From Aricia agestis (lineage: Eukaryota; Arthropoda; Insecta; Lepidoptera; Lycaenidae): DNA of 64,000 bases. Shown here piece after piece: positions 1 through 14,700 of the stretch. A model generated the notes under the pieces. It was not told where the DNA came from, searched no databases, and worked only from the letters and a program-made list of their open reading frames with translations. How positions within the stretch are numbered: the first letter of the stretch is position 1; the number at the start of each line of letters is the position of its first letter. The position numbers were made by a program, and so were the translations under genes. The stretch is from NCBI RefSeq assembly GCF_905147365.1, contig NC_056416.1:2190001-2254000 (forward strand). Reading direction: 5' to 3'.

Positions 1-275
1 CTAAACTTTTACCCTTTTCCATCAACCGACTCGTAAAAGCCACAAATTGTATTCGACTCGTGATTTTTTACATGTTTCGGTGCTTCTAACGTTTATTTAA
101 ACGAGTAAGAAAAATTGTAAAAGATAATTCCATAATAATTGACTAGGAAGAATAAGGGTCACCGCAGATATACAATTTCAAGTTAGCCCACTAATTTCGT
201 TCGATTTCGTATACTTAACTAAATTGCGTAGTTTCACAAATTAATTGGACATATTTTTAATTGTGTTGTGACAGG

Positions 276-472
276 TAATCGGAAGGGAATCGCGGTTCTA
301 TAGGCCTACTACGAAACCGTTTTGAGACTCAAACAATCGGACGAGAATGCCGCGTCCCGCTCTAACAACATCATTTCACTTTTGTTAGAGTAGGACGCGG
401 CATTCTCGTACGATTGTTTGAGTCTCAAAACGGTTTCGTGGTACGGGCCCTGATCCGATTGGTTTCCGATTA
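276..472. mobile_element. Foldback/MITE-like inverted repeat
   Basis: Outer ends read TAATCGGAA and TTTCCGATTA. Inside, 311-439 forms a hairpin with arms of about 57 nt and a loop of about 15 nt, with only a few mismatches. No coding capacity. The target duplication is not clear. Confidence 0.6.
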
Positions 473-532
473 TTTAGTTGTACTGTGTACAATTTAGTTG
501 GATAAATGTGCGAGCTCTCATAAGTCGCTAAT

Positions 533-578
533 GCCAACCAAATCGTATAGTATTGGTATACTATACGATTTAGTTGGC
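533..578. repeat. Short hairpin, 20-bp arms
   Basis: Inverted repeat of GCCAACCAAATCGTATAGTA with its reverse complement (one mismatch) around a 6-nt centre. No gene is attached to it. Confidence 0.6.
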
Positions 579-2740
579 CAAATTGAAATTGTAAGTCTGC
601 CGACGCTATAAGAATTTAGAATCTTTAATGAATTAACAAAAATGTCAATAACATGTACTTATATTTAATGTTATATTGTTAGTTTAATATTGTGTATAAT
701 GTTCATTGTGATAACAAATTTTATTTTTTACCACTTTTATAAGATTAAGCTTGAGTAATAGAATAGTTAATTATATTTTAACTAAATAACACAAGGGATA
801 CGTCAAAAACTTATTTATTTTTTAATTGGTGAAACTTATTACAATAAATAAAATATAATTAGCTTAAAACTCATATTCGATTTTCGTGACTTACACATTG
901 TGCAACAAAAATAATAATATAAATAAAAATACTAAAATATAATTATAATGTTTTTTTTTTTAATAAAGCCGACAAACTAAAAATACTTTTATATTATGCT
1001 TTGAGCTACCCTTATACCAACCAGCAAACATAGCTCGGTCACGGAACACATTGGTGAAAGACAAAGAGCGATTCGGTGACCTGGCTATAGTTTAATTTTC
1101 CTTAACCTAATAGTATAAAATTCATAATGATCAGCCTTGAATGAAGTTTGGATGGTTGACCTATGCAATAAGCAAGTACTTAGATATTTTTTTGACCTTG
1201 AAACTAGAAAGTGCTTTCTATGCAACTGTATTCATATTTTTTGCATACTTGTATGCATATTTATACAATGCAATAACATTTAGTTGTCCTGATATGCCAT
1301 TTATATATTTTATAATGTATGTATTTGAAAAATAGTACATTTCAATTCAGACTTCTCTTACATTATTGGCAAAATATTATAGTTTTAAACACTAGAATCT
1401 AAATCGTATTATCACACACTTAAGTACTATAATCACTTGTAGAGTAAGAGCCAGCGGCAAAACTATGACGAAGATCTGGCTGCTACTGGCTCTTGGGCTA
1501 TTGGCCCATTATTGTTAATAATTATATTAATTACGTGGTGTTCATGGGCGCCGGCAGGGGGGTGCCAGGTGGTGCACTTGCACCCCTTGGGAATCTCGGT
1601 ATCAACAGGAATTATTGAAATAAAAAGCCGTCTGTAACCCTATTACCATGCCGTACAAAGATAGTTCGTAATGTTTCGGCACTAAATGTATTGTTGACGT
1701 AAATAGAGTCAGAAAAGAAAAGAAAGAAAACTAAAATCTGCGTTTTTTCCCAACGTATCAGACACAGACATAGATAAACTTAAATGTAAATATTTTTATT
1801 AATAACAGATATTAAAGTCCAATTTCATCAACGACTGTTAAAGTTTATGCTCGAAAAGTATAACGTTACCTGTTTCGTTTTTCATATAAATGAAAGAGAA
1901 GACATGACAATATGACGTTGGTGCAATTGGACATAAGAATAGCAAGTTAATTCATATTCGTGCGCATTCTAATATCTAGTAAAGAGGAGTATCTAGCTTT
2001 CTAAAATACTACTAATTAGGTAAGGAGACTAAATTTTAATCTAAACTAGCTGAATGGAATTTAAAAAAATCATGGAAGCACCAAACTCTTACGAATTACC
2101 TAATGGTAGAGTAAACTGTTGCCTATAATATAAATTGCCGATGATTTAATTTATTATTTAATGGTGTAAAAATGTTAAATGCTAAGTATTTTTCTGAGTA
2201 ATAAGTCTTCATACTTTTGACCATTTAAAATAGTAACTCTCTTAAAAACTTGGCATTTAGGCACTGTAATTTATGACTTAATTTAACAAGACACTAGAGT
2301 GAGTACCAAAACTATAGTAATTATGTAAGTACTACTTTAAAGACATTTCCAAAAAAGGATACAGATACCTTACAAAAAAGAAACGAAAACATAATATATT
2401 CGAAAGAAACATTTCTCAGAGTAGCAAGTTTTTGTGGTTTAAATGCTACATTGGATTTTACACAGATTTAAAGCATTTCAAAATCGTTTTCGGGTATCTA
2501 GATTCTAGAATCTAGAGGGTAAGTTGAGGCACAAAACTTCTTAAATAAAATGTAAAAATTGATGTGAAATTCTGTGCCACGTTATTACAATTATACTGTA
2601 GGAAATTTTTTATAATGCCTAACTTGCTTTGAAAAGTACGAATAAAGTTTCAAGAAAATTATATCAGTCATATCCACACATCAAGTCCATCAAACCTGGA
2701 CCAAAATCCAGGCCTGACAGGCCAGGGCCAGCTATAGTCA
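579..2740. other. AT-rich stretch, no gene seen; probably holds the transporter 3' UTR
   Basis: No open frame here resembles a protein. The first part is strongly AT-rich. A GC-rich patch near 1545-1605 looks like part of a dispersed repeat. The right end, next to the transporter stop at 2741, should contain its 3' UTR, but several TTTATT candidates on the plus strand make the poly(A) site ambiguous. Confidence 0.5.
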
Positions 2741-5700
2741 TCAGGCCTGGTCCACAGGCAGGCCGAGTAGCGGTCGCGAGGCCAGGCCGCGCGCGCACAA
2801 TTCCGTCACTTGGGTGGGGCTCTTGCCGCGCGTCTCGGGGAAGTACAGCCTGAAAATAATATAGTATGGTATTTGTTGAGATTGGTAAAGCAGATTGACG
2901 TATTATACCGTCTAACAAAATAAATTGCAGAAACTTTGGGAAGCTGATATCTTAGGCATTTAATTGGAAGACAGAAAAAAAAACTCTAACATGAATGTGT
3001 GTACGATTCTGAGAATAACAATAGTTTTAACGTAATCGACGTTAATAGTAAATTAGTAACCAGAAAGTCCTGTAGATGCCCACCAAGAAGTTGCCGCTCC
3101 AGTTTGCCAGCGAACATCAAGCCACGCCCACATCACGTGATATACTCACTTGACGAAACAGAAGAGCGCGGCGGTAGTACCGGCGAAGATGAGGAAGCAG
3201 GCGGGCCCTATGGCGGCGCGGAGGGAGGGGAAGCACATGCCCACCAGGAAGTTGCCACCCCAGTTGGCCAGTGAGCCCCACGCCATGCCCGCTCCGCGCG
3301 GTGCCACCTCGAATATCTCTGTAAACATATTAATACCGGGTGTTGTGTGCATTTCCATTGACGCTGAGGTAAGCGAGCGTTGCAAGGAATGTGTTTTTGA
3401 GAACCAATAGAACCGCTTTATTTGCAGAGGTTTGCGTAAATTGCAAATCTATTGGGTCTTAAGAGTTTCTTAATAACCTTATGACCTAGACATATTGTGG
3501 CATGGAACTCACCCGAGGCAATAAAGTATGGTATTGGTCCGAGACCGAGCCCATACACGAACACGTACGCCACCACCGCCGACATACACACGTACGACAT
3601 CCACCACACGTAGTTCTGTAACACATAACAACATCCGTTAAGTACATTTTTTGAAGGGAGGGAGGGTAAGCCAGAAAATGTTTAATCTCTCCTTCTTACT
3701 CATATATTAGCAATCAAATATAATCCGCGCCAGAGCTTCGAAGAATCGGACAGCGAGGAGGTGCGAGTGTGGACACGCTCGAACAAAGCTCCCCCCTCGA
3801 CGTCATAACGTCATCACTCTAGTTTCACACAGTCTAGATTCACCATGGCAGCTATACAGGGTGTAACAAAAATAAGTGATAATACTTTAGGGTGTGTACG
3901 TGTTCCTTGTAGAGAGTTCACCGTGAAAGTAGGAGCGCTGAAAGACCAAAAATTTTTTTCACTTTTGTATGGGGAAACTCATGACGCTCGGGCCCTTGCC
4001 CATACAAAAGTGAAAAAAAAAATCGTCTTTCCGAGCTGCTACTTTCACAGTGAACTCTCTACAAGGAACACGTACACACCTTAAAGTATTATCACTTATT
4101 TTTGTTACACACTGTAGATACGGCTAGTGCGGACAGCAGCACGGTAGCCGCGGCGGTGCTGGCCAGCAGGAGTGAGCGGCGGCCGGCAGTGGGCAGCACG
4201 CGAGCCAGCCCCACCGCCGTACATACGTCGCGTACGCGGCGACTTGTAACGTCATCACTCTACACTCACCATGGCAGCTATAGACGCGGCCAGCGCGGTC
4301 AGCAGCACGGCAGCCGCGGCGGTGCTGGCCAGTAGCAACGGGCGGCGGCCGGCGGTGGGTAGCACGCGCGCCAGCCCCAACGCCGTACACACGTTGACGG
4401 CGCCGCACGCTACCGTCGCGTACGCAGCTACCCGTGCGGTCGCGCCCGCGTTCTCGAATATCGTTTGAGAGTAGTAGAACACCTGAAGAACATTTGAGAA
4501 GGTTTTTATAGCTATAGCTATTAATTACACTTTTAAAAAGTGAAATGTACATTTTACGCGCAACTCTTACATTTTTAGTAAAGATTTAGCCAATTTTGTT
4601 CTTCATTAAAGGGCAGTCTACTGCCAGAAAAATATTATTGGTATCAAAAACTTATTTCTAAATAACGAAGAACACATTGACGTGATTTATTGACGTATAA
4701 TATACAACTTTAATCTTTATAATAAACTTATGTAATTAGGTAAGTAAACAAAATTACTCGTAATAACAAACGTAGATTACACATGCGGAAAGAGAACGTA
4801 AAGGTGATCATAGGTTATCGTTATCGTATTAATTAACCACGATACACGTAATATTGTATTAATTAACTATTGGAAAGAAAGTTATTGTTTATTATTAAGT
4901 ATGTAAACTTGTAATCTAGAAATAACGATAATCATGGTTTAAATCTGGTTCAGAATTATTCTGAATTAAATAACCCACTCAAAAGTCCATTCGACATTTT
5001 GTTGAAGAAACGAGCGATGCAATTAACGAATTATCAAAAACAGTTGTGTATGTTAAAGAAAATAATACTAAAAAATGTTTTCTCGGCCTACTTCCTATTT
5101 TCAATGACAATATATTCTAATTAACCTAATTTCAATAATTCATGTAACGTACAAAACAGCATCACTGACCGCATTAATGCCGCTGGTCTGCTGCCCCGCC
5201 TGCAGCGCGCACACCAGCATCAGCGGCAGGCGCAGGCGCGGCGACCGCAGCGCGCGACACATGCCCCACCCGCCCGAACCCGCGCGACCCTCCTCCTTGA
5301 GCGACTCCACGTCTTCCACCAACGCACTTGGTGACACACCACGGAGACGGTGCAGCTCTGCAAAAATGGACGGGTTAGGATAGTGGGATGGGATATGGCT
5401 GATAAAAGAAAAATATGAAGGCATCCAAGAAATAATGGATAAAGCTTTAGGTATTGCCAACTTGGATTTTGAGAAAGCTTTTGACAAAATTAACCATAAT
5501 CTAAAACAGCTAAAACTTAAGTTTATAAGATAATCGTGAAAGTGCAGCTTAAATATTTAATCAAATAAATTACTAGTTGTAGCAAAATTAGCAGTACACA
5601 AAGCTAGATCTTGTCTAACTTTAGTGACGCGCCCCACCACTTCATTACTTGATATAAATGAGAAAGGTACTGTAAATTATAAATATACCAGAGGGGCGCG

Positions 5701-8700
5701 TCATTTTAAATTGGACGAGCTCCACAGTCAAGATGGTGTATCACAGGGATCTGTTTTAGTACACAATTGTATTATAATTTTTGTACTTATAAAAAATACT
5801 ATATTATAAAGCATTTGAGCATTGGAATAATTAAATTAATAAAATATTTACTTACCATTCAAAGCTTCATTTTCTCTTTTCTTAACTACGTACAGGTACT
5901 TTGGACTTTCAGGTAAAATAAATAATATAGGAAGGCATATTATAACTAGAACTACGAAGGCGGAAAGTAAGTAGGGCCAGTCGTTGACACCACCTGCAAA
6001 AATATCAATAGAAGGTATGAAAAAATCAACTATTTATATTTCTGCTTATATTGTATACTCTTCGGAAAAAATCGAATTATCATTATTATGACGTAATATA
6101 TCGGCATTTGATTTTACTACTTCTTTACTATATCTTTTTAGCATCACTAACAGTATCTCAATCTCTACCTAGAAAACCTTATAGAAGTATACATACCCAG
6201 CAAGAAGTCAAGGCCCATGACCTGTCCGACCAGGACGCCCACGTTCACGCCCACCGGGCAGGCCGCGCCCATCGTGCCCGTGAGCCCCGCCGGCGACAAC
6301 TCCGTTAAATACATGGGCACTATACTCGTGGTCAAACCTGGAAACAGATTTGAATACTGTTGGGTGTGTTCCGATAAATAACCGTTCGTGAGATAAGCCC
6401 TTTCAAATAATTTCTCATTTGAAAGGGCTTATCTTACGAACTACTTATATTTTTTAGCCCGTGCAATCCACGAAGACGCGCCCCACCGCTTTTTGGGTAA
6501 GGATCTTTTCCTTTTACCGTGACGTTTTTTCTTAATTGGTCTATTTATTGTAGTGTGCGCGTGCACTCATAGGTATTTAGTGTGTACCGATAACACTCAA
6601 ACATTGGCGAAAGCTTGCACACATATACTATAAACGATTAGGAGGAATAGTAGGACGTGTCTTCGTGGATTGTGCGGACTATATACTCTTTTTTTTTATG
6701 AAATAAGGGGGCAAACGAGCAAACGGGTCACCTGATGGAAAGCAACTTCCGTCGCCCATGGACACTCGCAGCATCAGAAGAGCTGCAGGTGCGTTGCCGA
6801 CCTTTTAAGAGGGAATAGGGTAATACTGAAGGGTAGGGATGGGAAGGGAAGGGAATAGGGGTGGGTAGTAAAGGGAATAGGGTAGGGGATTGCGCCTCCG
6901 GTAAACTCACTCACTCGGCGAAACACAACGCAAGCGCTGTTTCACGTCGGTTTTCTGTGAGAACATGGTATTTCTCCGGTCGAGCCGGCCCATTCGTGCC
7001 GAAGCATGGCTCTCCCACGTATACATTTTAGTGACATTTAGTAACAAAACATCATTTACCTCCAGACAACCCCACCAGCAGTCTTCCAAGCACCAACATT
7101 TCCACAGAGTTGGCGGCGCGACAGGTGCAGAACAGCGCCGCGCCGGCTATCGACAGTAAGTTAGTGAGGATCGTAGCTTTCTTCCTATAAATACAGTCAT
7201 AGCATGAGAAATCATACAAACAGAGAATATAAAGGTCGGCTTAGGGGGAGACGCCACGGCCTTAGGTGGTAAAAGATCAGGCGCAGGAACAACTTTTACA
7301 TTATTATCCAAAGCATGGATCATATTTCTAGACACATATTCAAGGGACAGAAGCATTTGTTCAAGATTAGGATTCGAATCCATGACTTCTTGAGTCGACA
7401 GCAAAGATTTAAGCCGTTAGAGCACGAAGGCATTGAGCCCACAATTATTAGTGCAGGCAATTAAATAACCGTTGACCTTTATATTACTACACACATCACC
7501 TCAATTACTGACCTGCCCAGTTTATCAGCTAACACGGAGCCCAGTATGGACCCCGTGCATCCTCCCACGATGAAGATGGCCACCACGGAAGACCAGAGAA
7601 TGTTCATGGACGCCTCATCTAGCTGGACCCCGTAGCGGCTCAAGAAGCTCGAGTTGCAGAATCTCTGGATATTCTGGGGGAAGATAGGCCTAAAAATGCT
7701 TTTGATTCTCTGAGCAGGTCAACTGAACATAGGAAAAAGTCCATAAATATTTCTAGTGAATAGTAGCTTGCAGGCTTAGATGAATGATTGGTCTCGCGCT
7801 CGCGCTACGACTAGATACCGTCGGAGTACGTGAAAAATGCGGCAACAAATCATACGCCTGATACGGCGTAACCGCGCCAGTCGCGCCGCAAGCTTCGGGT
7901 GAGGTAGATGTGTCGATAATTTTCGAAATTTTAAGTTACGTCCGTAGCAAAATGCCAGTTTGCGTAGTGAGACTATGCAATAATAACACTACAAGAAACA
8001 AGAAAGGTACTGGCACCACATACCATCAGTATATATTATATAAATCGTCATAAACACAGAAAATTAATATAAACCTGAAAATTCGGATCGGAGTACCGCT
8101 TGATGTTCAGTGTTGCCAATTACCATAAACTAAAAATTCCCAAATTTTTCTGAGATTGTGATTTTTATTTATTTATTATATCTTATTTTTTATATATACA
8201 TAGTGGATGAGCGCATTAAAATCTCTAGCTAGGGTAGCTGGTTCGAATCCCGCCAACGGAACAAAAAGTTTTCAAAGTTCCTGGATCATGAATGTGTATA
8301 TAAATATGAATTATGAGTATCATATTATAATAAAAATCTTAAATACAGTTTATATTTTATGTAAGTATACAATACAGTAACAAATGAGAAAACAAATTTA
8401 ACATTTGCTTTTTTATGACTCATTCTTAACTTTCGTTAAACTTCCTACCACTGTTTTTGTATTGTTTTCTCATCAATATTGTACCCATTATATTTCGTTG
8501 ACCTAAACAACGTTGTTATTTTATCGCATTCTTTTCGAATGGACTTTATTCCAATGGTAAAGTTTATCTGTTGATTGTAAAATCAGCACTTACTATACAA
8601 TAATAATAAATTACAAGACCACAGCAACTAATTTTTCCCCATTGATTGGGCACCAGTCACGTATCTGGCAACCCGATTATCTACGCACACAACAATATTT

Positions 8701-11700
8701 GTGCATTGTTTTACACACACTACAATATTGAGGTGCCGCATTCAGAAATCTGTGTTTTCTATACAGCACGGTATCTAGTCGAGCGCGCGCGCGAGACCAA
8801 TCATTTATCTAAGCTTGCAGGTAAGTACGCTTGGTAGTGTATGTCCAAGGCGACATTATTGCTGTCTCAAACCCGTTGTAACTAAGCTCAACGATTCCGG
8901 ATGAAAGTTTGACTTTAGAATAACACTTTAAACAAATTAAGCAAAACGAAAGTAAAGTTTGCAAAACTGGTCTTATCATACTTAAATTCTATTCGAAATT
9001 TTATAATCAACTAGATGTCCCGCGCGGCTTCGCCCGCGTAAATTAGAAATTTTACAGAATCCGTAGGTACATTTTCCCATAAAAAATATTTCCCCCGTTT
9101 TTCCCACATTTTCCTGAGTTTCTTCTGTCGTATTAGTCTTAGAGTAATAATATAATATAACCTTCTCGATAAATGATGAGTCTTACTCGATAAATGATCT
9201 ATCTAACACTGAGATAAGTTTTTAAATCGGACCTGTAGTTTCTGAGATTGACGCGTTCAAGCAAACATACTCTTCAGGTTTATAATATTAGGTAGATATA
9301 GATTTTTTTTAATTATCGCTTGACAAACTCGAGTCTCGATCTAAAAGACTATGAAATGGTATAATATGGTAGTGATGATGATGATGATGAAGAATGTAAT
9401 TTGCATAGTAGCATATGCTTTCTGTTCTTAAAACAACGCCGAAACTCCCAAACTTGTGTCTATAAAGAATCAGGAATTCTCTCAGCACCTTCCGAACCAG
9501 GTATATCTCGTATACCAGGTATATCTCGATGCAAAATCTTACTTGTTGGTAGCATATGCTTAGAATACTTCTCACGAAACCGAAGTCACCATATGTTTCC
9601 CTATAAGTTTTGAGGAGTTCCCTCGATTACTTATGGATCCTTCATCAGATCACCACTTTTCTGAATATAATACCAAATTGGGATGATACCCTATATACCA
9701 AAAGAAAAATTTTGAAAATCGGTTAACAAACGGCGGAGTAATCGTTGAATATAAGAAAACGAACATAACACCTCCCCCATTTTGAAAGTCGGTTAAAATT
9801 GTAGCCTATGTGTTATTTATTTAATATTTTAATCAGCACATGAATTGAATAACAAAAATTTTTTCAAATTAATCGTAGCACCATCTGTCAGGACAAACTA
9901 AAATTGAAATAGAATAATATTGAATGCGATGATAGCGCCGTCCGCCGGATCTAATGTAAAACATTCCAAAATCAACAACTCCTTATAAATAAGAAATTAA
10001 TTGAAAAAACATTTTCCAGTAGACCAAACTGTAAATCTAAACCATTCTCGAATCTCCACGAACACACACAAAAAATTTCATCAAAATTATTCCAGTCGTT
10101 TAGGAGGAGTTCAGTCACATACACACGCACACAAGAAATATATATATTAAGATTTAAATTATTGTGGTCGTTCTTGGACAAGGCCATCAACCTGAAGACA
10201 AACAAACCCAACCTTTTAATCAGAACACGATTTTATGTATTAAACGCATAATTAAAAGTTTTAGAAGACTTTACGACGGACTATTTGCATATTGGCATTA
10301 GCCAAATATAACTTTTCCGCGTATGATTCACAAGGTGGTTGCTTCGGATTTGCTTGCTTTGCATTAGATTGTTTATAGGCAGTTAGAAAAATCATCAGAT
10401 TATTATGGACTTCTGCGACTTCTAATCCCCAGAAAGAAAGAAGAAAAGGGGGAATATGTGATATGATGAAATGATGATACGCGTCCATCACGGGTACATC
10501 CGAAATGTGCAACTCTTTCTCTCATGTGTTTATCGCACCCTATACCGAAGGGCGAAGATGCTTTTGAAGATAGTTCTATCCATTAATCGGGCGTTATCAT
10601 CGTGTTTTAAGGTAGGCATTAGACGGGTTCACACGGGCATTCGCCGCGCGAGGCAGCTCGGTTAGTGTGGACGAGCCTCGCCAGAAGCACGCGCCTATTT
10701 ACTAGCGATCCATATGGCTCTCGCTTCTCGATTCCATCGCGTCGAGCTGATCCATTTAGACCGGCAGTGCTTTCAGATTCATGGATGAATTCTGGATCGA
10801 CAGCCATACCAAATAGATCGATGAATCGCTCGTGAATGCCGGCCTTTATACTATCAGAGAAGTTGATTCCTAGGCAGATGGGGGACCTATGTAGTTTGGT
10901 CGCGTTACGTCAAACTCAGCCGACAGATCACAACAGAGACGTGGGAGAGCCATGCTTCGGCACGAATGGGCCGGCTCGACCGGAGAAATACCACGTTCTC
11001 ACAGAAAACCGGCGTGAAACAGCACTTGCGCTGTGTTTCGCCGAGTGAGTAAGTTTACCGAAGTCCCAATCCCCTACCCTATTCCCTTCTCTACCCTCCC
11101 CTATTCCCTTCCCTTCCCATCCCTACCCTCCCCTATTACCCTATTCCCCCTTAAAAGACCGACAACGCACCTGCAGCTCTTCTGATGCTGCGAGTGTCGA
11201 TGGGCGACGGAAGTTGCTTTCCATCAGGTTTTTGTTCCAATTTTCTACAAAACCCAAGACTGTCAAGAGTAATCTATGAACTCAACTCACTGCAGCGGGA
11301 GTGTTGATGACGCCTATATTGTACCCCACGGGGAGCGACGAGCCGAGCGTGGTGACGATGGCGGCCAGCACCAGGTAGAACGACCATCCCGACGGCGGGC
11401 TCCCGACCGTCAGGTGCTCGTGCTCGTTTGTGGTTATCTGTGAAAAACAAAAATAACGGCGGGAAATCAGGGGAGGAAAAGTCTTTTATGTGTCATCCAA
11501 TCGAATGAAGGAGAATTGCACTTTTATCTTAATCTGAAAGTCTAAAGGGCTGTTTCACCACTTCCTGATAAGTGCCGGATAGGCACACAACTTATCTGAT
11601 AGATAAGTCTGATAGGTAAGGTAGGTAGTAAGGTAGAAAGAGGTAAGGACTAAGGTAACTTGATCTTATAATAGGTATTTTAGTTTTTAAAGCGACACAT

Positions 11701-14700
11701 TATAAAAATTCGGCCAAGTGCGAGTTGGACTCGCGCACGTAGCATTCCGTACCATTATATATAGAGAAAAAATAGGGCAAAATTTGTGTTTTTTGTATGG
11801 GAACCCCTTTTAATTTTATATTAAAATTGTTATTAAATATTAAAGCACACATAAAACTAAGGATTGTGTGAAAAATTCAAGTACCTGTTCCTATTATTGA
11901 TATAGAGTAAAAAGGGCCAAAAAAAAACACGTTTGTTGTATGGGAGCCCACCATAAATATTAATTTTATTTCAAACTAAACGAATTAGCAACGTTTTGCT
12001 GTACATAGTTAAGTATATGAAAACTTGTGAATACTCTATCTTTAATCTTTATCTTGAATCCCACTTACCTATAACTTTATTTAGTATTGAACTGTCGATA
12101 CTGTCGATAGTTACATTGTTTATTTATATCTTTAGCGTGAAAATTGCGTTACTGCTGCAAAACTAATAGATGTAATAGATCTGTAACGTCCATATAATTA
12201 AAATCTTGAAGCTAATTGAAAAATATCATATCATCATGACACAAAACGAAAATACTATAGGAAATAGATTAATAGGGTAGTAACAAAAAAATGTGTTATC
12301 TCACATAGAATTTATTGTAACTAGCTGCAGTAAGTTAAATAGACTTCCAATTTCAGTTTAAACGTTAGACTTATAAGAGTTACAAAATATATCTTATTTA
12401 AATCCTAGCTTATTTACTAATGGACGGAAATACGCCTAAATACTGACATGGACGGACTAGAAAATACTTTATTGAACATTAGTGTCTATATTTTGATTGT
12501 ACTACAAGCATACACACTCTATTATCACGTAAGCGACATTAGGTGCGTGCGTCGTAAATGTATTTAAACTGTTTGTAGCACTGAAATCAAGTTTACAGTT
12601 AACTTAATCGTAGCAGTTCATCTGTCCTTATATACTAATCTGTCATTATTATTTGACTAAGCATTGTTTAACTGTATTTTATAAGTTGCAGCAAATCTGA
12701 GTAGCATACTAAAGTTTAATGATAAGACATATATTCTGCAAACTAATGCTATAGCCTATAGCTTAACGATACTTGACGAAGATCAAATTGACAAAGGCAA
12801 CAACGAAATCAACACAGAACGGGAGCACAGAACAGAAGATGAACAGCGGCCAGAACCACGCGCAGCTCCAGCCGTCCAGGATGAAGTACGTGAAGAGAAT
12901 GGACGCGGAGCCGTGACAGAATATAGCTGGTGGTGGGTTAAGGAATCACAGTTAGTGTTGGAAGCAAATTCGCACTAAGTTCGTTTTTCGCAAGGCAACA
13001 TTTTGGGCAAAAAAAAATTACGCTACAACCTTTGCCGCATATAGTGATTACTGATTATATAATATTGTGGTAGCAGAGCAGCTGTCAAACGCATATTATT
13101 GCATTTGCAAAATACATAATCTAGACGCGGTAGCGTGTCAAGTCAAGTTCCAGCATAACATAACTGGCGAGCAGCACCGGGTTGTAATGTAATATTACAC
13201 GAACCATTTGCAGCTACTTTTGACCCCCTCATAATTCAGAAACTATTTCACATAAACGTTTCAAATTTGGTAATTAATTACACTGCCGGAATCATATTTA
13301 TTAAGTACTAGATGACGCGCGCAACTCCGTTGCGCCAAAATTAGTTAGAACCGTACATTTTTCCGAGATAAAAAGTATCATATGTCCTTTCCCGGGACTC
13401 AGAGTATCTCCATACCAAATTTCAGCAAAATCGGTTCAGCGGTGTGAAGAGTTAACAGACAGACAGACAGACAAACAGACGACACACTTTCGCATTTATA
13501 AGATTAACATAGATCTTCATACCGAATTTCATATTTAAATCAAATAATGGACGATTTAAATGAGACATACTTATAAAAATCTGTGTGGTTGAGTTTGCTT
13601 GTCATTCATTAAAGTTTAATTAGAAATAAGCAGAAATATATAAGTAAATTAAAATACGAAATTGTTTAAGACCACTTTTTACCCGACAAAATACATTCAT
13701 TTGAAACTTCCAAGTCCAAGTCTCTACACATTAGTAAACGCCCTCACATTATAGAGAGACCTTCGTTCCTTAAAATCAGCACTTTGCTTAACTGAGAAAC
13801 AAGACTAGGCTTTTAAATTCTGTCATTAAAACTTTAGAGGGCTGGTAGTAAATTTTATAGACCCCATGTGTGTGCACAACACGAGCACTCTGTCTACTCT
13901 CGTAACTCAGTTAAACAATTAATAAGCGACAGAAATGGCGAAACAATATCGACTTTTGACATGACCATCCGATGATCACATAATCGAGGAGTCAGCTTGC
14001 AGATATGAAAACAACATTTTATGTAATAACAAGACAAGAAAAGAGCAAAACGAGCAAGCTCTTAACTTGGCTTTGAATTTGGTTTTGGTAAACCGATTTA
14101 AATGGGTAAAGATAGGGCTGCCATCACCCAAATTACCTTCGCCGGTCAGGCACGACAAAATTCCCGGACATTTGACCGAAATGTGGTTATTTCCCCGGAC
14201 GGATAATGTCTTGCCAATTTTTGCTTTTCTGACTAACCGTCCGTGCAAGAAACCGTGTGTATGCTCAGCGAGATTGTATCTTTCGTTTATTGCTGCATGA
14301 CTTAAAAGTTAAATTATTTCTCTCAACAGAAGTGTTCGGATTACACCCGGACACTTTTCAAAAACCCGGCCGGACGCACCACGGACTAGGACAAATTCGG
14401 GGAAACCCAGACGGATAGCAGCCCTAGGTAAAGACTAAAGAGATACTTTTAACACGGGGGAAGGACATAGCGTTGTTTTTAACCAGAAAAGCTTTGCAAC
14501 GAAGTTGCAGGCAATGTCTAGTACTTAATGACTATTGTTATTTATAAATAATTACAACCTAATACAATAGACACTTAGAAGTGCAGTTACACCAAGCGCA
14601 CGTGCAAATAGTATTTGTTGAAGTCAGATAGCACTATTTGTTCTGAACTAGGATTAACTGCTTCAATAGAAGGTAGCTTTAGTCACGTGTCTGTTATTGA

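Noticed and set aside
4102..4468. Plus-strand open frames over the transporter exon 8 region
   Set aside because: They are shadows of GC-rich coding DNA on the opposite strand and show no domain.
5622..5809. Plus-strand 61-codon frame as an independent gene
   Set aside because: Its recognisable part is the GVSQGSVL block of a decayed LINE reverse transcriptase.
8206..8265. tRNA gene suggested by GGTTCGAATCCCGCC
   Set aside because: Only a B-box-like word is present. There is no matching acceptor stem or A-box, and it lies inside the P-like element.
10619..10860. 62-codon minus-strand frame as a transposase fragment
   Set aside because: No catalytic or DNA-binding motif can be recognised; probably part of an unclassified repeat.
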